From contig JAHEJA010000014.1 of assembly GCA_024639125.1 (NCBI GenBank), forward strand, positions 1 through 64,000: 64,000 nt of DNA, in the 5' to 3' direction. Positions 16,625 to 25,652 of the stretch are shown here, piece by piece. A program made the position numbers and the translations under genes. This DNA comes from Paracoccaceae bacterium (GTDB lineage: Bacteria > Pseudomonadota > Alphaproteobacteria > Rhodobacterales > Rhodobacteraceae). The notes below the pieces were generated by a model. That model was not told the DNA's origin. It saw only the letters and a list, made by a program, of their open reading frames with translations, and searched no databases. The first letter of the stretch is position 1; every line of letters begins with the position of its first letter.

Positions 16625-17176
16625 ATGGAAGGTTTTAATTTAGTAGACGGAATTGTTTTAGTCGTCGTGGCACTATCTGCGCTATTGGCGTATTCACGCG
16701 GATTGGTGCGTGAAGCAATGGCCATTGCAGGCTGGATAGGTGCTGCATTTTTGGCGTTTATATTTGCGCCCCAAGTCATGCCTTTGATAAAAGAAATCCC
16801 GGTTGTTGGGCCCATTTTATCCGATAGCTGTGAACTTTCTATCATTGCGTCATTTGCAGCCGTATTTGCGATTTCGCTGGTGATTGTGTCCTTTTTCACG
16901 CCACTTCTGTCGTCGCTCATTAACAAATCAGCCCTTGGAACAGTCGACCAAGGTTTGGGATTTGTATTTGGCGCAATTCGCGGCATTGCCTTAATCGCTG
17001 TTGCGTTCTTTGCCTATAAAACAGTGCTAAGTGCCGAGTCATTTCCAATCATCGACCAAAGCCGCTCGGCACAGGTATTTCAGGATATGGTGACAAGCAT
17101 CGAAAAAAGTGAACCCGAGCGTTTGTTCGGTTGGATCACGAAGCAATATGAACAACTGGTCGCGGTCTGCGACTAG
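16625..17176 (+). CDS. cvpA: CvpA family membrane protein
   Basis: 183 residues from ATG 16625 (MEGFNLVDGIVLVVVALSAL); AAGGGG lies about ten bases upstream. Four membrane segments: about 8-25, 31-50, 68-90 and 105-125, followed by a cytoplasmic helical tail. CvpA was named for colicin V production in E. coli and is tied to envelope homeostasis; its molecular role is not settled. Here it sits 25 bases after radA and in front of purF, an order also found next to purF in E. coli. The terminator at 17201 separates it from purF. Confidence 0.9.
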   Translation: MEGFNLVDGIVLVVVALSALLAYSRGLVREAMAIAGWIGAAFLAFIFAPQVMPLIKEIPVVGPILSDSCELSIIASFAAVFAISLVIVSFFTPLLSSLINKSALGTVDQGLGFVFGAIRGIALIAVAFFAYKTVLSAESFPIIDQSRSAQVFQDMVTSIEKSEPERLFGWITKQYEQLVAVCD

Positions 17177-17200
17177 ACGAAAGGTTATATTTATGACTCC

Positions 17201-17230
17201 AAGGGCGCCAAATATGGCGTCCTTTTTGTT
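17201..17230 (+). terminator. Intrinsic terminator after cvpA
   Basis: AAGGGCGCCA (17201-17210) pairs with TGGCGTCCTT (17215-17224) over ten pairs including one G-T wobble, with an AATA loop and the tail TTTTTGTTT. It ends the alr-to-cvpA transcript, so purF probably has its own promoter. Confidence 0.88.
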
Positions 17231-17300
17231 TCACAAATCCGAAAGAGGGTCGATCCTTTGGTGACATACGGGCCGTTACGCTCTAAGAGGGTGATCACAA

Positions 17301-18794
17301 ATGCCTCAAGATTCGGAGCACCGTGATTTGTCTGCCAAACAAATGCCCCCCGCCCATCCTTTTGATGATGATAAACTAAAAGAAGAGTGCGGCGTCTTTG
17401 GCGTTGTTGGTGTCGCAGATGCCGCCAACTTTGTAGCTCTGGGGTTACATGCCTTGCAGCATCGCGGCCAAGAAGCCGGCGGTATCGTCGCGTATGATTC
17501 CGAACTGGGCTTCAACTCTGCCCGCCGCTTTGGTTATGTGCGTGATAACTTTACGTCTCAGTCGGTAATGGAAACACTTCCGGGATCCTTGTCGATCGGT
17601 CATGTGCGTTATTCCACAGCTGGATCCAAAGGGGCTGCTATCCGCGATGTGCAACCGTTTTTTGGCGAATTCGCCATGGGCGGTGCCGCGATTGCCCACA
17701 ACGGTAATTTGACCAACGCGGATTCATTGCGCCGCGAATTGATTGAACGCGGATCAATATTCCAAAGCTCGTCCGACAGCGAATGTATCATTCACCTAAT
17801 GGCACGTTCGCTTCAAAAGAATATCCCTGAACGCATGGAAGACGCCTTGCGCCGCGTCGAAGGCGCCTTTTCCGTCGTTGCGATGACCCGAACCAAATTG
17901 ATGGGTGTGCGCGATCCTTTGGGTGTGCGTCCTTTGGTTTTGGGGAAAATTGGTGATGGTTGGGCGCTTAGCTCGGAAACCTGTGCATTGGATATCATCG
18001 GTGCCGAATATATCCGCGAAATTGAACCTGGTGAAATGGTAGTTATTACCGAAAAAGGTGTCGAAAGCCATTTCCCGTTCCGCCGCCGTGAACCACGTTT
18101 TTGTATCTTTGAACACGTCTACTTTTCTCGACCAGACAGCATCATTGGTGGACGCTCGGTCTATGAAACACGTCGTCAAATTGGCGTAGAGCTTGCCAAA
18201 GAAAGCCCCGTGGATGCGGATCTTGTTTGCGCGGTTCCCGACAGCGGTACACCAGCGGCAATTGGGTTTTCCCAACAATCCGGCATTCCGTTTGCAATGG
18301 GTATTATCCGCAACCAATATATGGGACGGACCTTTATCGAACCAACAGAGCAAATCAGAAATATGGGTGTGCGACTTAAACTGAACGTCAATCGGGCGTT
18401 AATAAAAGGGAAGCGCATTATTTTGGTAGATGACTCTGTGGTACGAGGAACGACTTCACGCAAGATAAAAGAAATGATCTTGGACGCAGGCGCGGCCGAG
18501 GTGCATTTCCGTATTGCGTCCCCTCCGACTGCGTGGCCATGTTTTTACGGGGTAGACACACCCCAACGTGAAAAACTTTTGGCCGCAACCATGAGCGAAG
18601 ATGAAATGTGCGCGCATTTGGCTGTAGATAGCCTCAAGTTCATTTCGCTCGACGGACTATATCGTGCTGTTGGCGAAGCAGAGGGCCGCAAAGCTTCTTG
18701 TCCGCAGTATTGTGATGCATGTTTCTCGGGGGAATACCCGGTCGAACCATCTGATATGATTGCCAAGGGATTCGCGGTTAAGGCCGCTGAATGA
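17301..18794 (+). CDS. purF: Amidophosphoribosyltransferase
   Basis: First enzyme of purine synthesis: glutamine and PRPP give phosphoribosylamine. 497 residues. A propeptide of 29 residues precedes Cys30 (KLKEECGVFGVVG), which becomes the N-terminal glutaminase nucleophile after cleavage. The PRPP motif is IILVDDSVVRGTTS in the C-terminal half. Cysteines in RFCIFEHVYF, AWPCFYGVD and CPQYCDACFSGEYP match the [4Fe-4S] ligands of the Bacillus subtilis type, so this is the iron-sulfur, oxygen-sensitive form. Its last four bases overlap the next gene. It heads a run through SDR, surE, pcm and an NlpD-like gene. Confidence 0.96.
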   Translation: MPQDSEHRDLSAKQMPPAHPFDDDKLKEECGVFGVVGVADAANFVALGLHALQHRGQEAGGIVAYDSELGFNSARRFGYVRDNFTSQSVMETLPGSLSIGHVRYSTAGSKGAAIRDVQPFFGEFAMGGAAIAHNGNLTNADSLRRELIERGSIFQSSSDSECIIHLMARSLQKNIPERMEDALRRVEGAFSVVAMTRTKLMGVRDPLGVRPLVLGKIGDGWALSSETCALDIIGAEYIREIEPGEMVVITEKGVESHFPFRRREPRFCIFEHVYFSRPDSIIGGRSVYETRRQIGVELAKESPVDADLVCAVPDSGTPAAIGFSQQSGIPFAMGIIRNQYMGRTFIEPTEQIRNMGVRLKLNVNRALIKGKRIILVDDSVVRGTTSRKIKEMILDAGAAEVHFRIASPPTAWPCFYGVDTPQREKLLAATMSEDEMCAHLAVDSLKFISLDGLYRAVGEAEGRKASCPQYCDACFSGEYPVEPSDMIAKGFAVKAAE

Positions 18795-19414
18795 AATGGA
18801 TAAAAAGCTTTCAAACACTTTTTCCCTCTGTCACCTATGATCAAAATCTAAGCGAAGTTCCAGCGCGTGATACGCGTTGGGATTGCTTACTAGATCCAAA
18901 CGTCGCCTGTACATGTTGCGATCAACCTTTTGGTAAACTCCTTAGTTTTGCCTATTTATCTCCGCAAATTTGGGCCGATGACATGGCCCCCAATGTCAAC
19001 GCCGCCTTTCATGCGACGGACCAAGATATTTTATGCGAAGACTTTTGTCGTCTAAATGCGAAAAACTATGTGCGTGCTATCCTATGCCTTCCCTTAGAAG
19101 GCTATGACGTGCCGATTGTCATTGGCATCTGGGTCTTGCTAGAAGATGACTATTTGGACCGATATATCACAAGCTTTGCAACAGACACGCAAGCGGATAT
19201 CGGCCCCTTGTTTGGTTGGATGGCAAACAGCATCGGAAACCACCCTGCCCCGACCCCCGTTATTCTTCATCCACAAAACGATCGCCAACGCCCATTGGCG
19301 CAAATCGCATTCGAAGATCATCCGCTTTATGTCGCGCAACTCGATGGGCTTACGTTTGATCAGTTTGAAACCATTCTGCAAAGCTGTGGTCATAATTTGC
19401 CCAAAGCGGACTAG
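18791..19414 (+). CDS. DUF2199 domain protein
   Basis: 207 residues, starting inside the purF stop (ATGA overlap). An N-terminal CTCCDQPFG pair of cysteines, CEDFCRLNAKNYVRAIL, VIGIWVLLEDDYLDRYI, GPLFGWMANSIGNHP and LAQIAFEDHPLYVAQLDG follow the DUF2199 order. Similar proteins elsewhere have no established function; the paired cysteines may bind metal. No signal peptide or membrane helix is present. Co-translation with purF is conspicuous but does not reveal a role. Confidence 0.78.
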   Translation: MKWIKSFQTLFPSVTYDQNLSEVPARDTRWDCLLDPNVACTCCDQPFGKLLSFAYLSPQIWADDMAPNVNAAFHATDQDILCEDFCRLNAKNYVRAILCLPLEGYDVPIVIGIWVLLEDDYLDRYITSFATDTQADIGPLFGWMANSIGNHPAPTPVILHPQNDRQRPLAQIAFEDHPLYVAQLDGLTFDQFETILQSCGHNLPKAD

Positions 19415-19467
19415 CGCGGTGCGCTTGCTCTCTTGACGATGGCTCAAAAACAGATCATCTGAAGCAC

Positions 19468-20112
19468 ATGACTGATAAAATTGCTCTTATTACTGGTGCA
19501 TCACGCGGATTGGGCGCTGCTTTGGCAGAGGCTCTTTGTGAAACGCATCATATCGTTGCCGTCGCGCGGACCACTGGCGCGCTTGAAGACCTGGATGACC
19601 GCATCAAAGCCAAAGGCGGCCAAGCTACGCTTGCCCCCATGGATGTCACGAATATGGATGCAATGGCGCAACTGTGCCGTTCCATTTATGACCGCTGGGG
19701 CAAAGTGGATGTTTGGGCGCATACGGCAGTTCATGCAGCGCCTTTGACCCCTGCTGCGACGTTGGATGCGCGGGATTGGGAAAAATCCGTTGCGCTGAAC
19801 GTGACCACGACGGGAAAACTTATTCCGTTTATGGCCCCGCTTTTGGGGGATGCAGGACATGCTGTGTTTTTCCAAGATGCGACAATCGGTGCAAAATTCC
19901 ACGGGGCCTATGGCGCGACCAAAGCTGCGCAAATTAATCTTGTTCAGACATGGGCACAAGAAAGCGCAAATGTCGGGCCACATGTTCATATCGTTGCTCC
20001 GGATGCGATGCCAACGGCGACACGTGCGCGTTTTCATCCCGGTGAAGACCGTGAAAAATTGGCCTCTGTACACGATCAAGCCGCAAAAATTCTGGCACAA
20101 TTGCAACTATAG
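19468..20112 (+). CDS. Short-chain dehydrogenase/reductase
   Basis: 214-residue Rossmann oxidoreductase. The cofactor motif is TGASRGLGAA (about 9-18) and DVTN follows at about 61. The active-site YGATK is present near 151, but the usual catalytic serine about 13 residues before the tyrosine is absent (FFQDATIGAK), and the NNAG motif is replaced by WAHTAV. Substrate is unknown and activity may be altered. It stands between the DUF2199 gene and surE, a position where other roseobacters often carry serS. Confidence 0.82.
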   Translation: MTDKIALITGASRGLGAALAEALCETHHIVAVARTTGALEDLDDRIKAKGGQATLAPMDVTNMDAMAQLCRSIYDRWGKVDVWAHTAVHAAPLTPAATLDARDWEKSVALNVTTTGKLIPFMAPLLGDAGHAVFFQDATIGAKFHGAYGATKAAQINLVQTWAQESANVGPHVHIVAPDAMPTATRARFHPGEDREKLASVHDQAAKILAQLQL

Positions 20113-20179
20113 CATCTGTCGGCTTGCCCCACGGCCTTTGCTTCTCTATTGAAGTACAAGACAATATGTGGGGCACACG

Positions 20180-20962
20180 ATGCGAATTCTTGTAACGAAT
20201 GACGATGGAATCAATGCCGAAGGTTTGGGCGTTTTAGAACAAATTGCCGCCGAAATCGTAGGGCCAGATGGTGAAATTTGGGTGGTCGCCCCCTCGACAG
20301 AGCGATCTGGCGTGTCCCACTGCATTAGCTACACAACCCCTATGCTGATAAACGAACACGGCCCACGCCGGTTTTCGGTGGATGGATTTCCCGCGGATTG
20401 CGTCCTTGCAGGCGTGCATCACGTCCTAAAAGACGCAAAGCCCGACTTGATCTTATCAGGCGTGAACAAAGGCAATAACTCGGCTGAAAACGCCTTATAT
20501 TCTGGAACATTGGGCGCCGCATTAGAAGGCGCAATGCAGGGCATTCTATCGATTGCACTGTCACAGTATTTTGGTCCAAAAATGACCAACCTGAGTGATA
20601 AATTCGAAACAAGCCGCCGCTTTGGAGCACAGGTTGTAAAAACAATTCTGGATCAAAAGCTGGAAAACACCAGTGATTACAAATTGTTTTACAACGTAAA
20701 TTTCCCCCCTGTTCCGGCAGCTGATGTCCAAGGTATCAAAGCGTGCCCACAAGGGTATCGGAATGGTACGTGCTTTGGTGTTGATCCCTTTATTGCCAAA
20801 AACGGGCGCCAATTTTTGTTTGTTCGAGGCGGTGATCAACATATTCAAACCACAGCAGGCACCGACGCGGCGTTGAACCTTGATGGTTATATTTCGGTCA
20901 CACCAATGCGTGCTGATTTGACCGCCCATGATGTGCTACCTCAGCTCAAGGGATTTGAATGA
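20180..20962 (+). CDS. surE: 5'/3'-nucleotidase SurE
   Basis: Divalent-metal phosphatase acting on nucleoside monophosphates, linked to stationary-phase survival. 260 residues from ATG 20180; an in-frame GTG at 20168 is not needed. The metal site is [17 protein letters not shown] (Asp8-Asp9) with [20 protein letters not shown] near 92-110. [13 protein letters not shown] is the third conserved motif. It overlaps pcm by four bases, the classical surE-pcm pairing seen in E. coli and many other bacteria. Confidence 0.96.
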   Translation: MRILVTNDDGINAEGLGVLEQIAAEIVGPDGEIWVVAPSTERSGVSHCISYTTPMLINEHGPRRFSVDGFPADCVLAGVHHVLKDAKPDLILSGVNKGNNSAENALYSGTLGAALEGAMQGILSIALSQYFGPKMTNLSDKFETSRRFGAQVVKTILDQKLENTSDYKLFYNVNFPPVPAADVQGIKACPQGYRNGTCFGVDPFIAKNGRQFLFVRGGDQHIQTTAGTDAALNLDGYISVTPMRADLTAHDVLPQLKGFE

Positions 20963-21603
20963 CGCTTTCGCCTGAACTCAAGATGCAGTTTCTTTATGCG
21001 CTCCGATCCAAAGGGGTGACAGATACACGTGTCTTGTCGGCTATGGAAAAAACGGATCGTGGTCTGTTTGTAAAAGGCCTGTTCTCGGAACGCGCCTACG
21101 AAGATATGCCGCTTCCGATTGCCTGCGGTCAAACCATTTCACAACCCTCTGTTGTTGGGCTGATGACCCAAGCCTTGAAAGTACGTCCAAGGGATAAAGT
21201 GCTCGAAGTTGGGACCGGTTCTGGCTATCAGGCCGCAATTCTTAGCCATCTCGCGCGTCGTGTGTACACCGTCGAACGGCATAAACGTTTGGTGCGCGAA
21301 GCTGCGGGTCTTTTTCAGCACCTCGATTTGGTCAATATCACACCCATTTTGGGCGATGGAAGCCATGGGCTGCCTGATCAGGCGCCGTTTGATCGCATCA
21401 TCGTAACCGCAGCTGCCGAAGACCCGCCCGGAACATTGCTGCAACAGCTCAAGCCTGGTGGTATCATGGTGGTGCCTGTGGGCCAATCTGACACCGTTCA
21501 GAGTCTCATTCGGGTCACACGTACCGAAAATGGATATGATTATGATGACCTAAGATCCGTAAGATTCGTTCCCCTCGTTGAAGGATTGGGAAAAGACAGT
21601 TAA
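20959..21603 (+). CDS. pcm: Protein-L-isoaspartate O-methyltransferase
   Basis: Methylates abnormal L-isoaspartyl residues with S-adenosylmethionine so that aged proteins can be repaired. 214 residues. SAM motif [20 protein letters not shown] at about 79-97, the PCMT signature [18 protein letters not shown] near 56, and [20 protein letters not shown] for post-motif I. Clear complete ortholog with ATG inside the surE stop. The NlpD-like gene follows 42 bases later, as pcm-nlpD does in many proteobacteria. Confidence 0.96.
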   Translation: MTLSPELKMQFLYALRSKGVTDTRVLSAMEKTDRGLFVKGLFSERAYEDMPLPIACGQTISQPSVVGLMTQALKVRPRDKVLEVGTGSGYQAAILSHLARRVYTVERHKRLVREAAGLFQHLDLVNITPILGDGSHGLPDQAPFDRIIVTAAAEDPPGTLLQQLKPGGIMVVPVGQSDTVQSLIRVTRTENGYDYDDLRSVRFVPLVEGLGKDS

Positions 21604-21645
21604 ATTAACCCCAAACCCAAAGAGGTTATGGTGAGGAGTGAGCAT

Positions 21646-22803
21646 ATGAAACAAGCAAACAAAAGCGTTTTATTCGCAACGCTAAGCGCGATTGCATTAA
21701 CCGGCTGTACAGATACCTCTGGACTGGACTTTGATTTCCGCCGAAATAATTACAACACGGCTGAAGCCGCACAAAAAGCGACGGCAGATCGTCCGCAGCC
21801 AGATGCCAACGGGATCATTTCATACCCCACGTACCGCGTCGCAGTTGCCCGCCGTGGAGACACGCTAAAATCCGTAGCCGAGCGTATTGGACAAGACCCT
21901 GCGAGCCTTGCCAAATATAACGGCACCACGGTCGATGCCCGCCTGCGCGAAGGCGAAATTGTGTCTATTCCCGGACAATCGGGCTCAGCAGTTCCAGCAC
22001 AAAGGGGCGTGACCACTGCCCCGTTGGATGGGGAAAGCGATGTCAACATCACCGCGCTTGCGCAATCTGCAATTGGCACCAGCCCCACGACACCACGGAC
22101 AAGCGGCACTAGCGCCTCGCAAAGCGAACCCTTGCGCCACCGTGTTGAACGGGGCGAAACGGCTTATACCATCGCCCGTCTATATCAGGTATCCGTACGA
22201 TCCTTGGCAGAGTGGAATGGCCTTGGCAGCGACCTGTCGATCCGCGAAGGGCAACAATTGATCATTCCCGTTGCCAAAGCAGAACCTGTAAAAACGGCCA
22301 GTGCATCGACTGTGACAGCCCCTGGAACAGGAACGCCGACACCAACACCACCAAGCGCCAAAGCGCCCTTACCGGTGACCACGCCCCCTGCAATCAAGCC
22401 AGCGGCAAAGCCTGCAACAGCCCCCAAAGCCACACAGGTTGCAACACCCAAAGGCGGGCAACTGGCCTATCCGGTCCAAGGTAAAATCATTCGCGAATAC
22501 GTCAAAGGCAAAACAGATGGGATTGATCTATCCGCTGCAGTGGGTTCATCGATTGTTGCAGCCGAAAAAGGTGTGGTTGCAGCCATTACCGCAGATGCAG
22601 ATCAGGTGCCTATTGTCGTGATCAAACATGATAGCGGTTTGTTAACAGTTTATGCCAACGTTGGGGATATCAAGGTCGCCAAAGGCGCTGCCGTTACAAG
22701 AGGACAACGAATTGGGTCCATCCGTGACGGAAACCCCGCGTATCTACACTTTGAAGTGCGTCGCGGATTTGACAGTGTCGATCCAATGGATTTCTTGAAA
22801 TAA
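21646..22803 (+). CDS. NlpD-like LysM/M23 lipoprotein
   Basis: 385 residues from ATG 21646, preceded by AGGAG; an in-frame GTG at 21628 is upstream. The lipobox is IALTGC (Cys at about 22), so it is predicted to be an outer-membrane lipoprotein. Two LysM domains, about 60-108 (YRVAVARRGDTLKSVAERIG) and 165-210 (HRVERGETAYTIARLYQ), bind peptidoglycan. A Thr/Pro/Ala/Lys-rich linker leads to an M23 (LytM) domain. The usual zinc ligands are altered (TDGIDLS in place of HxGxD, YANVG in place of YAH), so it is probably a non-catalytic activator of amidases at division, as NlpD is in E. coli. It lies downstream of surE-pcm. Confidence 0.88.
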   Translation: MKQANKSVLFATLSAIALTGCTDTSGLDFDFRRNNYNTAEAAQKATADRPQPDANGIISYPTYRVAVARRGDTLKSVAERIGQDPASLAKYNGTTVDARLREGEIVSIPGQSGSAVPAQRGVTTAPLDGESDVNITALAQSAIGTSPTTPRTSGTSASQSEPLRHRVERGETAYTIARLYQVSVRSLAEWNGLGSDLSIREGQQLIIPVAKAEPVKTASASTVTAPGTGTPTPTPPSAKAPLPVTTPPAIKPAAKPATAPKATQVATPKGGQLAYPVQGKIIREYVKGKTDGIDLSAAVGSSIVAAEKGVVAAITADADQVPIVVIKHDSGLLTVYANVGDIKVAKGAAVTRGQRIGSIRDGNPAYLHFEVRRGFDSVDPMDFLK

Positions 22804-22808
22804 GCTGA

Positions 22809-23657
22809 TTAGGCTTTGTTTATGGCAATGCCTTTTCGCCCTGCAAGATCCATAAAATATTGCCAAGCCACACGCCCAGATCGAGATCCGCGTGTGGCTT
22901 GCCATTCTATGGCTTCGGCTCTTAGTGTGTCGCTATCAATGCTTACACCATGGGCATCACAGTAGCCTTGGATCATTTCCAAATATTCGTCCTGAGAACA
23001 TGGGTGAAAGCCAAGCCATAACCCAAACCGATCAGATAAGGATACTTTTTCTTCGACGGCTTCACTTGGATTGATGGAACTTGACCGTTCATTTTCAATC
23101 ATGTCGCGTGGCATAAGATGACGGCGATTAGAGGTCGCATAAAGCAACACATTGTCCGGGCGGCCCTCGATGCCACCATCCAAAACGGCCTTGAGTGATT
23201 TGTAATGCTGATCATCATGGCTAAAGCTAAGATCATCACAGAACAAAACAAACCGTTCCCGAGATGCGCGCAACAAATTCAACAAACGCCCCACTGAAGG
23301 TAAATCTTCGCGCTGAAGTTCGACAATCTTTAAGGCAAGCCCTTGTGCATTGATTTGCGCATGTATTGCCTTGACCAAGGACGATTTTCCCATGCCGCGT
23401 GCGCCCCACAATAACGCGTTGTTTGCCGCAAACCCTTGGGCGAATTGGCGTGTGTTTTCCAACAGCGTATCACGCGCACGATCAATCCCAACAAGCAGGC
23501 TTACATCGACGCGAGACACCTGTTCAACAGGCTGAAGATAATCAGGCGTGACATGCCAAACAAAGGCCGAATAGTTCGAAAAATCGGGGGCTTGGACAGG
23601 GGGAGGACTTATGCGCTCGAGTGCATTTGCAATGCGGTTGAGTTCAGTGGCGTCCAT
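22809..23657 (-). CDS. DUF815 family AAA+ ATPase
   Basis: About 282 residues. N-terminal helical part (NRIANALERI), then AAA+ core: Walker A LLWGARGMGKSSLVKA, Walker B FVLFCDDLSF, and LLYATSNRRHLMPRDM with an arginine-rich sensor. The DUF815-typical FGLWLGFHPCSQDEYLEMI follows. Its cellular role is unestablished. I take ATG 23657, with GGGGG five bases upstream; ATG 23669 would add four residues. It ends five bases from the convergent NlpD-like gene and lies just downstream of tatC, probably on the tat transcript. Confidence 0.87.
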   Translation of the reverse strand: MDATELNRIANALERISPPPVQAPDFSNYSAFVWHVTPDYLQPVEQVSRVDVSLLVGIDRARDTLLENTRQFAQGFAANNALLWGARGMGKSSLVKAIHAQINAQGLALKIVELQREDLPSVGRLLNLLRASRERFVLFCDDLSFSHDDQHYKSLKAVLDGGIEGRPDNVLLYATSNRRHLMPRDMIENERSSSINPSEAVEEKVSLSDRFGLWLGFHPCSQDEYLEMIQGYCDAHGVSIDSDTLRAEAIEWQATRGSRSGRVAWQYFMDLAGRKGIAINKA

Positions 23658-23672
23658 TTTATCCCCCATGTC

Positions 23673-24545
23673 TTAGTCTTCGTCGAATTCTTTCATAAGA
23701 GGATCGTCAAATTCCTCTTCGTCGTCATAATAGCCTTCTTCCCGTAGACGATCTTCGCGTTTCTTTTCAACGCGTCCAACGAGCAAGATGGAAATTTCAT
23801 ATAGTCCATAAACGACAACAAACAAAATGACCTGAGTAATCACATCAGGGGGCGTCACAATCGCCGCCAAGATCAAGATCGCGACAACGGCATATTTACG
23901 CACATTGCCCAACCCTTCGGCGCTGACAAGGCCCGCTTTGCCCAACAGGGTCAAAAGCACCGGCAATTGAAAGCACAAACCAAAGGCCACGATGAATTTA
24001 ATCGTCAGGCTTAGATATTCCTGAGCCGAACCCTGAAACGCAATGCCAGCTGTTGCACTGCCGGTGGTTTCTTCGCTAATGACCGATCCTGCTTGTTGAA
24101 AGCCAAGGAAGAAATCAAACGCCAATGGTGTCACAACGTAATATGCAAACGAGGCGCCCAAAAAGAACATGAAAGGCGATGCAATCAAGAACGGTAAGAA
24201 TGCGCCTTTTTCGGATTTATACAACCCAGGTGCCACAAAGCGCCACATTTGATACGCAATGAAAGGAAAGGACAGGATCAATCCACCCATTAACGAAATC
24301 GAGATAGCAACAAAGAAGCCTTCTTGTAGTTTGATCAAGATCAGCCCGCAATCCGAATGCCCTTTTAGGGCCATTGCAGAACACAATGGTTGCGTCAGAA
24401 AGTTAAAGATCGGGTTCCAAACCGTGAAACAGATAATCATGCCGACAATAAAGGCGGACACTGAATAAATAAGACGCGTGCGGAGTTCGGCCAAATGCTC
24501 GATCAACGGGGCCGAGCTGCTTTCTAGGTCGTCGGTATTGCTCAT
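23673..24545 (-). CDS. tatC: Sec-independent translocase subunit TatC
   Basis: Core receptor of the twin-arginine pathway, which exports folded proteins, including many molybdenum and iron-sulfur enzymes. 290 residues with six membrane helices. [20 protein letters not shown] at the N-terminus carries the conserved signal-binding surface, and [22 protein letters not shown] and [10 protein letters not shown] are family hallmarks. The C-terminus is a very acidic tail ([15 protein letters not shown]). The ATG overlaps the tatB stop by four bases. Confidence 0.96.
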   Translation of the reverse strand: MSNTDDLESSSAPLIEHLAELRTRLIYSVSAFIVGMIICFTVWNPIFNFLTQPLCSAMALKGHSDCGLILIKLQEGFFVAISISLMGGLILSFPFIAYQMWRFVAPGLYKSEKGAFLPFLIASPFMFFLGASFAYYVVTPLAFDFFLGFQQAGSVISEETTGSATAGIAFQGSAQEYLSLTIKFIVAFGLCFQLPVLLTLLGKAGLVSAEGLGNVRKYAVVAILILAAIVTPPDVITQVILFVVVYGLYEISILLVGRVEKKREDRLREEGYYDDEEEFDDPLMKEFDED

Positions 24546-24991
24546 TCGCTATCCTTGGGCGCAGAGGGGGCTTCTTCCGCTTTGGTGATTGCGGCGGCCG
24601 CTTCTGCTTCGGCTTTTTCACGTGCGACGCGGTCAGACGCCATTTTCGCCGACGCCTCTTTTATTTTGCGTGCAGCGTCAGCGCGTTCTTCGGCAAGCTT
24701 GCCTGTTTCACTGTCTGCGTCAAACTCTGTAAAGCTTTTGGCTGCTTTTGCTGCGCTGTTTAATCCGGTTTCAAGTGGGTTGGTTGCCGCACGAAGGGTC
24801 TTTGAAACATCTTTGACGCCTGCATCATCTGCGGCTTGGTCCATTGCTCGGGAAAATTCACGGGCCATGCCTTTGGCCTTGCCGACAAATTCGCCTACGC
24901 GGCGGAACAACATAGGAAGATCCTTTGGCCCCACCACAATAAGCGCCACTATCCCAATAAGGAGCAGCTCGGTCCAACCCAAATCAAACAT
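24542..24991 (-). CDS. tatB: Sec-independent translocase subunit TatB
   Basis: 149 residues. One N-terminal membrane helix [20 protein letters not shown], then GPKDLP and the amphipathic helix [21 protein letters not shown] that define TatB. The long C-terminal tail is Ala/Glu/Lys-rich and probably disordered. TatB passes Tat substrates from TatC to the TatA pore. It lies three bases after tatA and overlaps tatC. Confidence 0.95.
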   Translation of the reverse strand: MFDLGWTELLLIGIVALIVVGPKDLPMLFRRVGEFVGKAKGMAREFSRAMDQAADDAGVKDVSKTLRAATNPLETGLNSAAKAAKSFTEFDADSETGKLAEERADAARKIKEASAKMASDRVAREKAEAEAAAAITKAEEAPSAPKDSE

Positions 24992-24994
24992 GAA

Positions 24995-25210
24995 TTAGGC
25001 CTTTTCTTTTTCGGTCTCTGGTGTCACGTCTTTCGCCGTTTCAGCCACTTGTTCTTCGATTTCTTTCGAACCGTCGTTCACGCCCTTTTTAAAGGCTGTG
25101 ATACCTTTTCCAACTTCACCCATCAAAGAGCTGATTTTGCCACGACCGAAAAGCACAAGCACCACAACAGCGATCAGCAAAAGACCTGGAAGTCCAATAT
25201 TATTTAGCAT
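24995..25210 (-). CDS. tatA: Sec-independent translocase subunit TatA
   Basis: 71 residues from ATG 25210, which has AGGAG seven bases upstream; a longer frame to 25240 starts in the leader. The short membrane helix ([18 protein letters not shown]) is followed by [20 protein letters not shown], the amphipathic helix of TatA, and an acidic tail. Oligomers form the protein-conducting element. First gene of tatABC-DUF815. A small dyad, GGGC/GCCC (25230-25233 / 25241-25244), lies in its leader. Confidence 0.94.
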   Translation of the reverse strand: MLNNIGLPGLLLIAVVVLVLFGRGKISSLMGEVGKGITAFKKGVNDGSKEIEEQVAETAKDVTPETEKEKA

Positions 25211-25291
25211 TTTATTTCTCCTGTCCGTCGGGCGTTGCAAGCCCTGATTTTATTCTCTGCCTTACTATCTATTGCTTATCTGCGCACGATT

Positions 25292-25324
25292 AAAGCCGCA
25301 AAAGCGCGCAGGCGGCTTTTTTTT
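25292..25324 (+). terminator. Rightward intrinsic terminator with no upstream gene
   Basis: AAAGCCGC (25292-25299) pairs perfectly with GCGGCTTT (25312-25319), and the T-run extends through 25324 (eight T). On the other strand the stem is followed only by TTTAATCG. It therefore ends rightward transcription, yet the only gene to its left, tatA, points away from it. Confidence 0.75.
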
Positions 25325-25448
25325 GCCCATCGGCACAAACTCGGGCGTTCCAGAATGATACTTTGGGAGGCTCTAAAAATTATCACAGTGTATATTTCTG
25401 AACTGCCACACTCAGTTGGCCGCCAAAACGGTTCGTGACTTTAGCCGT

Positions 25449-25475
25449 GGTTTTTGCAAACCGGCTTTGCAAAAC
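25449..25475. repeat. Hairpin TTTTGCAAA-CCGG-TTTGCAAAA
   Basis: GGTTTTTGCAAA and TTTGCAAAACC are nearly exact reverse complements (one extra T) around CCGGC. The hairpin is stable and lies about 180 bases before the 25653 gene. It could be part of an untranslated RNA or an operator; no T-tract follows. Confidence 0.5.
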
Positions 25476-25652
25476 CAACCAAAAAGCACGGGCCAATTGA
25501 ATAATATTCAGCAATTTCAGCACATTAAAACATATCCGATCGGCGATAACTTGTTGAAAAGTACATGGTAAGGTATTCCAACAGCCTCCCTCCCCTGTCT
25601 GATCGATAGAAATGTGTTAAATTGATAAGTGTCATTAGAGGACGGTTTATCA

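Larger units (their letters stand above)
25211..25652. other. 440-base divergent intergenic region
   Basis: Between tatA (leftward) and the secreted-protein gene (rightward). It holds the tatA ribosome-binding site and leader dyad, a rightward intrinsic terminator (25292-25324), and a second long hairpin (25449-25475). No convincing protein frame is present on either strand. The terminator has no gene in front of it, so a small RNA is possible. Confidence 0.6.
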
